From: Streptococcus mitis B6
GTDB taxonomy: Bacteria > Bacillota > Bacilli > Lactobacillales > Streptococcaceae
Length of the DNA stretch: 64,000 bases
Direction of reading: 5' to 3'
Assembly: GCF_000027165.1 (NCBI RefSeq)
Contig: NC_013853.1
Location: 310,001-374,000, forward strand
In this document: piece by piece, positions 56,141 through 64,000 of the stretch
Layout of the letters: the number at the start of each line of letters is the position of its first letter
How positions within the stretch are numbered: position 1 is the first letter of the stretch
Notes under the pieces: generated by a model
Told to the model about the DNA's origin: nothing
The model's database searches: none
Seen by the model: only the letters and a program-made list of their open reading frames with translations
Made by a program: the position numbers and the translations under genes

Positions 56141-56620
56141 GTGGACGCAATCGCAACAATCGTAGAATTAGTCAGAGAAGTTGTAGAACCTGTCATTCAA
56201 TCACCTTTCGAACTCGTGGATATCGAGTATGGAAAGATTGGCAGTGACATGATTCTCAGTATTTTTGTAGATAAACCTGAAGGAATTACCTTGAACGATA
56301 CGGCAGACTTGACAGAAGTGATCAGTCCTGTCCTAGACACCATCAAGCCAGATCCCTTCCCAGAACAATATTTCCTAGAAATCACCAGTCCAGGCTTGGA
56401 ACGTCCTTTGAAAACCAAGGATGCCGTCGCTGGAGCGGTTGGGAAATACATCCATGTCGGGCTCTACCAAGCCATCGATAAGCAAAAGGTCTTTGAAGGA
56501 ACCTTGTTGGCCTTTGAAGAGGACGAGTTGACCATGGAATATATGGACAAGACGCGTAAGAAAACCGTCCAAATTCCATACAGTTTAGTATCAAAAGCAC
56601 GTTTAGCAGTTAAATTATAG
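56141..56620 (+). CDS. rimP: Ribosome maturation factor RimP
   Basis: 159 residues. The N-terminal RimP domain ([31 protein letters not shown]) and the C-terminal SH3-like domain are complete. It assists 30S subunit assembly. The conventional start GTG (56141) directly follows and partly belongs to the Shine-Dalgarno sequence GAGGAGG (56135-56141), leaving no spacer. The next codon at normal spacing in the same frame is ATC at 56150. The true start may therefore be non-canonical. Confidence 0.93.
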   Translation: MDAIATIVELVREVVEPVIQSPFELVDIEYGKIGSDMILSIFVDKPEGITLNDTADLTEVISPVLDTIKPDPFPEQYFLEITSPGLERPLKTKDAVAGAVGKYIHVGLYQAIDKQKVFEGTLLAFEEDELTMEYMDKTRKKTVQIPYSLVSKARLAVKL

Positions 56621-56663
56621 AAAAAGAAAGGATAGCTTTTGAGGATTCAAAAGTGAAGAAAAC

Positions 56664-57800
56664 ATGAGTAAAGAAATGCTAGAGGCCTTCCGCATTTTGG
56701 AAGAAGACAAGGGAATCAAAAAAGAAGACATCATCGACGCAGTAGTAGAGTCGCTTCGTTCCGCTTATCGCAGACGCTATGGTCAATCAGACAGCGTAGC
56801 TATTGACTTCAACGAAAAAACAGGTGACTTTACCGTTTATACTGTTCGTGAAGTGGTTGATGAAGTATTTGATAGCCGTTTGGAAATCAGCTTGAAAGAT
56901 GCTCTTGCCATTAATTCAGCCTATGAGCTTGGTGATAAAATCAAGTTTGAAGAAGCACCAGCTGAGTTTGGTCGTGTAGCAGCCCAATCTGCCAAACAAA
57001 CCATCATGGAAAAAATGCGCAAGCAAACACGTGCCATCACTTACAATACTTATAAAGAGCATGAACAAGAAATCATGTCTGGTACAGTAGAACGCTTTGA
57101 CAATCGCTTCATTTATGTAAACCTTGGTAGCATTGAAGCCCAATTGTCAAAACAAGACCAAATTCCTGGAGAAGTTTTTGCTTCTCATGACCGTATCGAA
57201 GTTTATGTCTACAAGGTTGAAGACAACCCTCGCGGTGTCAACGTCTTTGTTAGCCGTAGCCATCCAGAAATGATCAAACGTTTGATGGAGCAAGAAATCC
57301 CAGAAGTTTATGATGGAACTGTTGAAATCATGAGCGTGGCTCGTGAAGCTGGTGACCGTACTAAGGTTGCCGTTCGTAGCCACAATCCAAACGTGGATGC
57401 TATCGGTACAATCGTTGGACGTGGTGGTGCTAATATCAAGAAGATTACTAGCAAATTCCACCCAGCTCGCTACGATGCTAAGAGCGACCGTATGGTGCCA
57501 ATCGAAGAAAATATCGATGTTATCGAGTGGGTAGCAGATCCAGCTGAATTTATCTACAATGCCATTGCTCCTGCTGAAGTTGACCAAGTTATCTTTGATG
57601 AAAACGACAGCAAACGTGCCTTGGTGGTTGTTCCAGATAACAAGCTTTCTCTTGCCATCGGTCGTCGTGGACAAAACGTTCGCTTAGCGGCTCACTTGAC
57701 TGGTTACCGTATCGATATCAAGTCTGCTAGCGAATTTGAAGCCATGGAAGAAGCTGGTTCGGTAGATTTGGGATCAGAAAACGATACTATCGAAGAATAA
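56664..57800 (+). CDS. nusA: Transcription termination/antitermination factor NusA
   Basis: 378 residues, the short Firmicute form. N-terminal RNAP-binding domain, S1 domain (about 135-200), KH1 (about 200-275) and KH2 with LAIGRRGQNVRLAAHLTGY. No acidic C-terminal repeats, as expected outside proteobacteria. Standard second gene of the rimP-nusA-rnpM-ylxQ-infB-rbfA operon. Confidence 0.97.
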   Translation: MSKEMLEAFRILEEDKGIKKEDIIDAVVESLRSAYRRRYGQSDSVAIDFNEKTGDFTVYTVREVVDEVFDSRLEISLKDALAINSAYELGDKIKFEEAPAEFGRVAAQSAKQTIMEKMRKQTRAITYNTYKEHEQEIMSGTVERFDNRFIYVNLGSIEAQLSKQDQIPGEVFASHDRIEVYVYKVEDNPRGVNVFVSRSHPEMIKRLMEQEIPEVYDGTVEIMSVAREAGDRTKVAVRSHNPNVDAIGTIVGRGGANIKKITSKFHPARYDAKSDRMVPIEENIDVIEWVADPAEFIYNAIAPAEVDQVIFDENDSKRALVVVPDNKLSLAIGRRGQNVRLAAHLTGYRIDIKSASEFEAMEEAGSVDLGSENDTIEE

Positions 57801-57821
57801 AAGCTGCTAGAGGAGGGAAAG

Positions 57822-58115
57822 ATGAAAACGAGAAAAATCCCTTTGCGCAAGTCTGTTGTGTCTAACGAAGTGATTGATAAGCGTGATTTGCTCCGCATTG
57901 TCAAAAACAAAGAAGGGCAAGTCTTTATCGATCCGACAGGCAAGGCCAATGGCCGCGGCGCTTATATCAAACTAGACAATGCAGAAGCCCTAGAGGCGAA
58001 AAAGAAGAAGGTCTTTAACCGTAGCTTTAGCATGGAAGTGGAAGAAAGCTTTTATGACGAGTTGATCGCTTATGTGGATCACAAAGTGAAAAGAAGAGAG
58101 TTAGGACTTGAATAA
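57822..58115 (+). CDS. rnpM: RNase P modulator RnpM (YlxR)
   Basis: 97 residues of the YlxR/DUF448 family: IPLRKSVVSNEVIDKRDLLR, IDPTGKANGRGAYI and a basic C-terminus. The family binds RNase P RNA and modulates its activity. Located between nusA and ylxQ as in other Firmicutes; overlaps ylxQ by eight bases. Confidence 0.92.
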   Translation: MKTRKIPLRKSVVSNEVIDKRDLLRIVKNKEGQVFIDPTGKANGRGAYIKLDNAEALEAKKKKVFNRSFSMEVEESFYDELIAYVDHKVKRRELGLE

Positions 58116-58407
58116 GCAAAAGATAAGCAATCTCTTGGGACTGGCTCAGCGAGCAGGGCGGATTATATCGGGTGAAGAATTGGTGGTCAAGGCCATTCAA
58201 GACGGCAAGGCCAAGTTGGTCTTTCTAGCCCATGATGCTGGACCCAATCTGAGCAAGAAGATTCAAGATAAAAGTCATTATTATCAAGTAGAAATTGTAA
58301 CCGTGTTTTCAACACTGGAATTAAGCATAGCAGTCGGAAAATCGAGAAAGGTTTTGGCTGTAACAGATGCTGGATTTACAAAGAAAATGAGGTCTCTTAT
58401 GGAATAG
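58108..58407 (+). CDS. ylxQ: YlxQ, L7Ae-like RNA-binding protein
   Basis: 99 residues of the ribosomal L7Ae/L30e/Gadd45 fold: [20 protein letters not shown] and [18 protein letters not shown]7Ae relatives bind kink-turn RNA; YlxQ is non-essential with unclear role. It starts with TTG at 58108 inside the 3' end of rnpM. Confidence 0.9.
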   Translation: MNKQKISNLLGLAQRAGRIISGEELVVKAIQDGKAKLVFLAHDAGPNLSKKIQDKSHYYQVEIVTVFSTLELSIAVGKSRKVLAVTDAGFTKKMRSLME

Positions 58408-58423
58408 AAGAGGAGGACATGAT

Positions 58424-61225
58424 TTGTCTAAGAAAAGATTGTACGAAATCGCAAAAGAACTTGGAAAAGAAAGTAAAGAAGTTGTAGCGCGTGCAAAAGA
58501 GTTGGGTTTGGATGTGAAAAGCCACTCATCAAGTGTGGAAGAAGCTGTCGCTGCAAAAATCGCTGCCAGCTTTAAGACTGCAGCTGCTCCGAAAGCAGAA
58601 GCAAAACCTGCAGCACCAAAAGCAAGTGCAGAAAAGAAAGCCGAAAAATCTGAACCAGCTAAACCAGCTGTAGCTAAGGAAGAGGCAAAACCTGCTGAGC
58701 CAGTTGCTCCGAAGGCAGAAAAAGTAGCAGCTAAACCGCAAAGCCGTAATTTTAAGGCTGAGCGTGAAGCCCGTGCCAAAGAGCAGGCAGAACGACGCAA
58801 GCAAAATAAGGGCAATAACCGTGACCAACAACAAAACGGAAACCGTCAGAAAAACGACGGCCGCAATGGTGGAAAACAAGGTCAAGGCAACCGCGACAAT
58901 CGCCGTTTTAATGACCAAGCTAAGAAACAGCAAGGTCAGCAAAATCGTGGCAATGAGCGCCGTCAGCAAGAGGACAAACGTCCAAATCAAGCGGCTCCAC
59001 GTATTGACTTTAAAGCCCGTGCAGCAGCCCTAAAAGCAGAGCAAAATGCAGAATATGCCCGTTCAAGTGAGGAACGTTTCAAGCAGACTCAGGCTGCCAA
59101 AGAAGCCTTAGCCCAAGCTAATAAACGCAAGGAGCCAGAGGAAATCTTTGAAGAAGTGGCTAAGTTAGCTGAACAAGCGCAACAAGAACAGCAAGTTCAA
59201 GCAGTGGTTGAACCAGCTCCTGTAGCTAAAGAAGCGCCAGTGGATACACGTCGTAAAAAACAAGCTCGACCAGACAAAGAACGTGATGATTATGATCACG
59301 AAGAAGATGGTCCTAGAAAACAACCAAAGAATCGAAGTAGTCAAAATCAAGTGAGAAATCAAAAGAATAGTAACTGGAATAACAACAAAAAGAACAAAAA
59401 AGGAAATAACAAGAACAACCGCAATCAGACTCCAAAACCTGTTACAGAACGTAAATTCCATGAATTGCCAACAGAATTTGAATATACAGATGGTATGACC
59501 GTTGCGGAAATCGCAAAACGTATCAAACGTGAACCAGCTGAAATCGTTAAGAAACTCTTTATGATGGGTGTCATGGCCACACAAAACCAATCCTTGGATG
59601 GTGAAACCATTGAACTCCTAATGGTGGATTACGGTATCGAAGCCAAACAAAAGGTTGAAGTGGATAATGCCGATATCGAACGTTTCTTTGTCGAAGATGG
59701 TTATCTCAATGAAGATGAATTGGTTGAGCGTCCACCAGTTGTGACGATCATGGGACACGTTGACCATGGTAAAACAACACTCCTAGATACCCTTCGTAAC
59801 TCTCGTGTTGCGACAGGTGAAGCAGGTGGTATTACTCAGCATATCGGTGCCTACCAAATCGTGGAAAATGGCAAGAAGATTACCTTCCTTGATACACCGG
59901 GACACGCGGCCTTTACATCTATGCGTGCTCGTGGTGCTTCTGTTACCGATATTACTATCTTGGTCGTAGCGGCAGATGACGGGGTTATGCCTCAGACTAT
60001 CGAAGCCATTAACCACTCAAAAGCGGCCAACGTTCCAATCATCGTAGCCATCAACAAGATTGATAAACCAGGTGCTAACCCAGAACGCGTTATTGGTGAA
60101 TTGGCAGAGCATGGTGTTATGTCAACCGCTTGGGGTGGAGATTCTGAATTTGTTGAAATCTCAGCTAAATTCAACCAAAATATCGAAGAATTGTTAGAAA
60201 CAGTCCTTCTTGTGGCTGAAATTCAAGAACTCAAGGCAGACCCAACAGTGCGTGCTATTGGTACAGTTATCGAAGCGCGCTTGGATAAAGGAAAAGGTGC
60301 GGTCGCAACCCTTCTTGTTCAACAAGGTACCTTGAATGTTCAAGACCCTATCGTTGTCGGAAATACCTTCGGTCGTGTCCGTGCTATGACTAATGACCTT
60401 GGTCGTCGTGTTAAGGTTGCAGGCCCATCAACCCCAGTCTCAATCACAGGTTTGAACGAAGCGCCGATGGCGGGTGACCACTTTGCCGTTTACGAAGATG
60501 AAAAATCTGCGCGTGCAGCAGGTGAAGAGCGTGCCAAACGTGCCCTCATGAAACAACGTCAAGCTACCCAACGTGTCAGCCTTGAAAACCTCTTTGATAC
60601 GCTTAAAGCTGGTGAACTCAAGTCAGTTAACGTTATCATCAAGGCCGATGTACAAGGTTCTGTTGAAGCCCTTTCTGCCTCACTTCAAAAGATTGATGTG
60701 GAAGGTGTTAAAGTTACCATCGTCCACTCAGCGGTCGGTGCTATCAACGAATCAGACGTGACCCTTGCGGAAGCTTCAAATGCCTTTATCGTTGGTTTCA
60801 ACGTACGCCCTACACCACAAGCTCGTCAACAAGCAGAAGCTGACGATGTGGAAATCCGTCTCCACAGCATTATCTACAAGGTTATCGAAGAGATGGAAGA
60901 AGCCATGAAAGGGATGCTTGACCCAGAATTCGAAGAAAAAGTTATCGGTGAAGCAGTTATCCGTGAAACCTTCAAGGTGTCTAAAGTGGGAACCATCGGT
61001 GGATTCATGGTTATCAACGGTAAGGTTACCCGTGACTCTAAAGTCCGTGTTATCCGTGACGGTGTCGTTATCTATGACGGCGAACTCGCAAGCTTGAAAC
61101 ACTACAAAGACGACGTTAAGGAAGTTACAAACGGCCGTGAAGGTGGTTTGATGATTGATGGCTACAATGATATCAAGACTGATGATGTGATTGAGGCGTA
61201 TGTCATGGAAGAAATCAAACGATAA
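58424..61225 (+). CDS. infB: Translation initiation factor IF-2
   Basis: 933 residues. IF2_N domain ([19 protein letters not shown]), a long low-complexity region rich in Ala, Lys, Glu then Asn, Gln, Arg (about 50-340), a second IF2_N domain (about 355-405), and the G domain with GHVDHGKTT (about residue 444), DTPGHAAF and NKIDKPG, then domains II-IV. It brings initiator tRNA to the 30S subunit. TTG start at 58424 with AGAGGAGG at a good distance; ATG at 58419 is out of frame. Confidence 0.97.
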   Translation: MSKKRLYEIAKELGKESKEVVARAKELGLDVKSHSSSVEEAVAAKIAASFKTAAAPKAEAKPAAPKASAEKKAEKSEPAKPAVAKEEAKPAEPVAPKAEKVAAKPQSRNFKAEREARAKEQAERRKQNKGNNRDQQQNGNRQKNDGRNGGKQGQGNRDNRRFNDQAKKQQGQQNRGNERRQQEDKRPNQAAPRIDFKARAAALKAEQNAEYARSSEERFKQTQAAKEALAQANKRKEPEEIFEEVAKLAEQAQQEQQVQAVVEPAPVAKEAPVDTRRKKQARPDKERDDYDHEEDGPRKQPKNRSSQNQVRNQKNSNWNNNKKNKKGNNKNNRNQTPKPVTERKFHELPTEFEYTDGMTVAEIAKRIKREPAEIVKKLFMMGVMATQNQSLDGETIELLMVDYGIEAKQKVEVDNADIERFFVEDGYLNEDELVERPPVVTIMGHVDHGKTTLLDTLRNSRVATGEAGGITQHIGAYQIVENGKKITFLDTPGHAAFTSMRARGASVTDITILVVAADDGVMPQTIEAINHSKAANVPIIVAINKIDKPGANPERVIGELAEHGVMSTAWGGDSEFVEISAKFNQNIEELLETVLLVAEIQELKADPTVRAIGTVIEARLDKGKGAVATLLVQQGTLNVQDPIVVGNTFGRVRAMTNDLGRRVKVAGPSTPVSITGLNEAPMAGDHFAVYEDEKSARAAGEERAKRALMKQRQATQRVSLENLFDTLKAGELKSVNVIIKADVQGSVEALSASLQKIDVEGVKVTIVHSAVGAINESDVTLAEASNAFIVGFNVRPTPQARQQAEADDVEIRLHSIIYKVIEEMEEAMKGMLDPEFEEKVIGEAVIRETFKVSKVGTIGGFMVINGKVTRDSKVRVIRDGVVIYDGELASLKHYKDDVKEVTNGREGGLMIDGYNDIKTDDVIEAYVMEEIKR

Positions 61226-61240
61226 GATTTTTTGCTCCTT

Positions 61241-61406
61241 TCTTAGGTGGTGAGGGACGCAAGCAAACCGATGGTTTCATTGCTTATTTTTGAGCCTAGG
61301 GTCTCAAAAATCCTCTGTGATGGGACTGATAAATCAGTTCCATCACTTTCACCACGGCGAAAGAAGCGGATGAGTTCAAATTGCACTTCGTTTCAATTTG
61401 AACTGA
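61241..61406 (+). repeat. Structured intergenic element, copy 2 (infB-rbfA)
   Basis: Contains ATTTTTGAG / CTCAAAAAT, GATGGGACTGAT / ATCAGTTCCATC and AGTTCAAATTG / CAATTTGAACT hairpins separated by fixed blocks GGTGGTGAGGGACGCAAGC and ACTTTCACCACGG. The blocks match the dnaK-leader element in opposite orientation. A further hairpin (GCTAGG / CCTAGC, about 61426-61446) precedes rbfA. Confidence 0.7.
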
Positions 61407-61476
61407 AAATCAATAAATTTAAAAATAGCTAGGTCTGCTGGCCTAGCTTTTGGTTCAAAGTAGAGAAAGGAATATC

Positions 61477-61827
61477 ATGGCAAATCATTTCCGTACGGAT
61501 CGTGTGGGCATGGAAATCAAGCGCGAAGTCAATGAGATTTTGCAAAAGAAAGTCCGTGATCCGCGTGTCCAAGGCGTGACCATCACAGATGTTCAGATGA
61601 TAGGTGACTTGTCTGTTGCCAAGGTTTACTACACCATTTTGAGTAACCTTGCTTCAGATAATCAAAAAGCTCAAATCGGGCTTGAAAAAGCGACTGGTAC
61701 CATCAAACGTGAACTTGGTCGCAATTTGAAATTGTACAAAATCCCAGATTTGACCTTCGTCAAAGACGAGTCCATCGAGTATGGAAACAAGATTGATGAA
61801 ATGCTACGCAATCTGGATAAAAACTAA
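61477..61827 (+). CDS. rbfA: Ribosome-binding factor A
   Basis: 116 residues, KH-like fold: [33 protein letters not shown] and [20 protein letters not shown]. It binds the 30S subunit during maturation of the 16S 5' end and under cold stress. It follows infB after the structured gap; AGAAAGGA ribosome site. The start at 61477 (MANHF) is preferred over ATG 61450. Confidence 0.95.
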   Translation: MANHFRTDRVGMEIKREVNEILQKKVRDPRVQGVTITDVQMIGDLSVAKVYYTILSNLASDNQKAQIGLEKATGTIKRELGRNLKLYKIPDLTFVKDESIEYGNKIDEMLRNLDKN

Positions 61828-61831
61828 GAAG

Positions 61832-61851
61832 GAGGGGGAACCCTCTTTTTT
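61832..61851 (+). terminator. Terminator of the rimP-rbfA operon
   Basis: Compact GAGGG / CCCTC hairpin followed by six T. Confidence 0.8.
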
Positions 61852-62042
61852 GGTGGAGAAATGGCTACAAAACATACTGGGGAATCTTTCTAGACTTAAA
61901 AATTATTAAAAAGCTTTATAAAATTTAGCTTGTATGATATTATAGGAAATGAAAAGAGTAAGATAAAACGATTTTTCAGCAATAGGCAACAAGGCTGGTA
62001 CCGTTAATATTTTGAAAGTGTAGTTAAACGAGGGAAGATAAT

Positions 62043-62225
62043 ATGGGCCTTATAAAAACTCTTGCTAAAATCTATGGAAATTATTTTTTGACCGTGCAAG
62101 GTGTAAAAGTAATGAAAACGATAAAGAAAGATGAACATGCCGTTGTCGGTTTTGGGAAACTCTTTATTGCAGACAAGTTAATGGATACGGCTCGATGGCT
62201 CATCAAGCCAGAGGATGAAAAATGA
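62043..62225 (+). CDS. Small basic protein of unknown function
   Basis: 60 residues: MGLIKTLAKIYGNYFLTVQG, then KKDEHAVVGFGKLFIADKLM. No signal peptide; one amphipathic N-terminal helix. I do not recognise a family. A GAGGGAAG ribosome site precedes it and its stop overlaps the next start by four bases, which supports translation of both. An AT-rich promoter with TATTATA lies about 105 bases upstream. Confidence 0.55.
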   Translation: MGLIKTLAKIYGNYFLTVQGVKVMKTIKKDEHAVVGFGKLFIADKLMDTARWLIKPEDEK

Positions 62226-62374
62226 AATTTTTCTGGGGACTTCTTGCCATTATTTTTATAAAACCGATTATTGGAATTATGAAATTCTTTTGGATGATCA
62301 TCTCTTTTGCAGTCCAATTGTTGTTTTACAAGCTATTATTTAAAATATTGGATTGGCTCTTTAAACTTATCTAG
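62222..62374 (+). CDS. 50-residue hydrophobic peptide of unknown function
   Basis: Encodes MKFFWGLLAIIFIKPIIGIM through to LFKILDWLFKLI: almost wholly hydrophobic and aromatic with a few Lys, predicted to form one or two membrane helices. ATGA overlap with the preceding gene. Could be a membrane microprotein or a toxin-like peptide; no family recognised. Confidence 0.5.
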   Translation: MKFFWGLLAIIFIKPIIGIMKFFWMIISFAVQLLFYKLLFKILDWLFKLI

Positions 62375-62490
62375 ATGGTAATCCAAGTCGCAGAGAACTA
62401 GCCGGAACTCTACTGCTAGTTTTTTAATTTCTTTCCATATGGTATAATATAAGCAGTAAAATCATTTTAGAACATACAATGGAGGTCGTC

Positions 62491-62724
62491 ATGGACAATA
62501 TCATCGATGTGTCAATTCCTGTTGCAGAAGTGGTGGATAAGCATCCAGAAGTCTTGGAAATCCTAGTGGAGCTGGGTTTTAAACCTCTAGCAAATCCCTT
62601 GATGCGCAATACCGTCGGACGCAAAGTATCACTCAAACAGGGTTCTAAGCTGGAAGGAACTCCTATGGACAAGATTGTCCGCACACTGGAAGCGAATGGC
62701 TACGAAGTGATTGGATTAGACTAA
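62491..62724 (+). CDS. DUF1858 protein
   Basis: 77 residues starting MDNIIDVSIPVAEVVDKHPE, a complete DUF1858 domain with ILVELGFKPLANPLMRNTVG. This domain is commonly encoded next to, or fused to, DUF438/hemerythrin proteins and is thought to bind a small ligand or a redox partner. Start 62491 has GGAGG upstream; the ATG at 62479 overlaps that site. One-base overlap with the next gene. Confidence 0.85.
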   Translation: MDNIIDVSIPVAEVVDKHPEVLEILVELGFKPLANPLMRNTVGRKVSLKQGSKLEGTPMDKIVRTLEANGYEVIGLD

Positions 62725-64000
62725 TGGTAGATGAACGAATTCATATCCTACGGGATATTTTGTTAGAATTGCATAATGGTGCTTCTCCTGAGTCGGTTCA
62801 GGAGCGCTTTGATGCGACCTTTACAGGTGTTTCAGCCATCGAGATTTCCCTCATGGAGCACGAGTTGATGAACTCGGACTCAGGTGTTACCTTTGAAGAT
62901 GTCATGGAACTTTGCGATGTCCATGCCAATCTTTTTAAAAATGCTGTTAAGGGTGTCGAAGTTGCAGATACCGAGCACCCTGGTCACCCAGTTCGGATTT
63001 TCAAAGAAGAAAATCTAGCTCTCCGTGCAGCTTTAATTCGCATTCGTAGATTGTTGGATACCTATGAATCTATGGAAGATGAAGAAATGCTTGCGGAGAT
63101 GCGTAAGGGTTTGGTGCGTCAGATGGGACTTGTGGGGCAATTTGACATCCATTACCAACGTAAAGAAGAACTCTTCTTTCCTATCATGGAGCGCTATGGA
63201 CACGATTCACCCCCAAAAGTGATGTGGGGAGTGGATGATCAGATCAGGGAACTCTTTCAAACAGCTCTAATGACAGCCAAGTCACTACCAGAAGTGCCGA
63301 TTAGTACTGTAAAAGAAGCTTTTGAAGCCTTTGCGACAGAGTTTGAAAGTATGATTTTCAAGGAAGAGTCCATCCTCCTTATGATTCTCCTTGAGTCCTT
63401 CACTCAGGATGATTGGCTTCAGATTGCAGAGGAGAGCGATGCCTATGGCTATGCCATCATCCGTCCTTCTGAGAAATGGGTGCCAGAACGTCAAAGTTTT
63501 GTTGAGGAAAAGAGTGCAGAGGAGCCTGTACAGCTAGATACGGCAGAGGGTCAAGTTCAACAAGTTATCGATACGCCAGAAGGACAGTTTACCATTACCT
63601 TTACCCCTAAGGAAAAGGAAGCAGTGCTAGACCGCCATAGTCAACAGGCTTTTGGTAATGGCTATCTCTCAGTCGAGCAGGCTAATCTGATCCTCAATCA
63701 CCTCCCTATGGAGATTACCTTTGTCAATAAAGACGATATTTTCCAATATTACAATGATAATACGCCAGCTGATGAGATGATTTTCAAACGGACACCGTCC
63801 CAAGTCGGGCGCAATGTTGAACTTTGCCATCCGCCTAAGTATTTGGACAAGGTCAAGACCATCATGAAGGGCCTTCGTGAGGGAAGCAAAGACAAGTATG
63901 AAATGTGGTTCAAGTCTGAGTCGCGAGGTAAGTTTGTCCACATCACCTACGCTGCAGTGCACGATGAAAACGGAGAATTCCAAGGTGTGCTGGAATACGT
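62724..64000 (+). CDS. DUF438/hemerythrin/PAS domain protein (truncated by window end)
   Basis: 425 codons visible, open to the last base. An N-terminal DUF438 domain (about 5-75) is followed by a hemerythrin-like HHE domain (about 80-225) with metal-ligand candidates in EHPGHPVRIF, FDIHYQRKEELFFPIMER and a later Glu-rich helix, then a PAS domain (about 325 on) with MEITFVNKDDIFQYYND and EMWFKSESRGKFVHITY. Related proteins sense oxygen or NO, or repair iron centres. It starts at ATG 62724 overlapping the DUF1858 stop. Confidence 0.87.
   Translation, partial: MVDERIHILRDILLELHNGASPESVQERFDATFTGVSAIEISLMEHELMNSDSGVTFEDVMELCDVHANLFKNAVKGVEVADTEHPGHPVRIFKEENLALRAALIRIRRLLDTYESMEDEEMLAEMRKGLVRQMGLVGQFDIHYQRKEELFFPIMERYGHDSPPKVMWGVDDQIRELFQTALMTAKSLPEVPISTVKEAFEAFATEFESMIFKEESILLMILLESFTQDDWLQIAEESDAYGYAIIRPSEKWVPERQSFVEEKSAEEPVQLDTAEGQVQQVIDTPEGQFTITFTPKEKEAVLDRHSQQAFGNGYLSVEQANLILNHLPMEITFVNKDDIFQYYNDNTPADEMIFKRTPSQVGRNVELCHPPKYLDKVKTIMKGLREGSKDKYEMWFKSESRGKFVHITYAAVHDENGEFQGVLEY

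Noticed and set aside
61247..61432. Open frame of 61 codons between infB and rbfA
   Set aside because: It lies wholly inside the structured repeat element, has no ribosome site and its codons coincide with hairpin arms.

Overview
The window is low-GC Firmicute chromosome. It looks like a member of the Streptococcus mitis group, very close to S. pneumoniae. Supporting evidence includes five BOX repeats, the amiACDEF oligopeptide permease, endA, ccrZ, a blp regulatory locus, a YSIRK/LPXTG GH85 endoglycosidase and a tandem-CIRCE hrcA-grpE-dnaK-dnaJ cluster. As far as I remember pneumococcal gene order, several junctions here differ (endA region next to ami; trpXYZ where a trehalose operon is expected; a blp locus without pheromone, transporter or bacteriocin genes). 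I therefore favour S. mitis, or a similar commensal, over S. pneumoniae itself. I could not run any search, so species is an inference.

Layout. 1-6.0 kb: end of rsmD, coaD, a SepM-like PDZ/Lon protease, a DUF1146 membrane protein, murA, epuA, the DNA-entry nuclease endA and a CNNM/CorC transporter, with two BOX repeats and tRNA-Cys. 6.5-13.0 kb: the oligopeptide importer amiACDEF. 13.1-16.2 kb: an ABC importer of the TrpXYZ type preceded by a leader peptide and a transcription attenuator, followed by the 3' tail of a deleted alpha-glucosidase gene. 16.4-22.6 kb: yneF, murI, an RdgB fusion, a YfcE-type phosphoesterase, a CBS protein, a degenerate XerD-like protein, scpA, scpB, rluB, yidD. 22.9-27.4 kb: galE (minus), pepA plus a bacteriocin-immunity-like protein, and a Na/phosphate symporter (minus).

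27.7-36.8 kb: the 1757-residue endo-beta-N-acetylglucosaminidase, pgk, an ArAE-family membrane protein, and glnR-glnA behind a perfect GlnR box. 36.9-38.4 kb: padR with two DUF2812 genes. 38.4-44.3 kb: heat-shock genes under two CIRCE operators, with structured non-coding elements in front of dnaK and dnaJ and a frameshifted DJ-1-like gene between them. 44.26-46.07 kb: an IS1182-like insertion sequence. 46.1-48.6 kb: hit and an EcsAB-type ABC transporter. 48.7-54.4 kb: the reduced blp locus (blpT, blpS, blpR, blpH, small membrane proteins, blpZ, a CPBP protease) with two matching BlpR-type promoters. 54.6-61.8 kb: ccrZ, trmB, rimP, nusA, rnpM, ylxQ, infB, rbfA. 62.0-64.0 kb: two overlapping small membrane-associated proteins, then a DUF1858 protein and a DUF438/hemerythrin/PAS protein that runs off the end.

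The most interesting signals are non-coding: (i) a Phe/Tyr-rich leader peptide with mutually exclusive hairpins before trpX; (ii) two promoters with the same 21-nt direct-repeat spacing and the same 30-nt gap to the -10, consistent with a surviving BlpR regulon; (iii) a structured element present in opposite orientations before dnaK and between infB and rbfA, with conserved core and fully replaced but still paired stems; and (iv) a 120-bp palindromic element immediately upstream of dnaJ.
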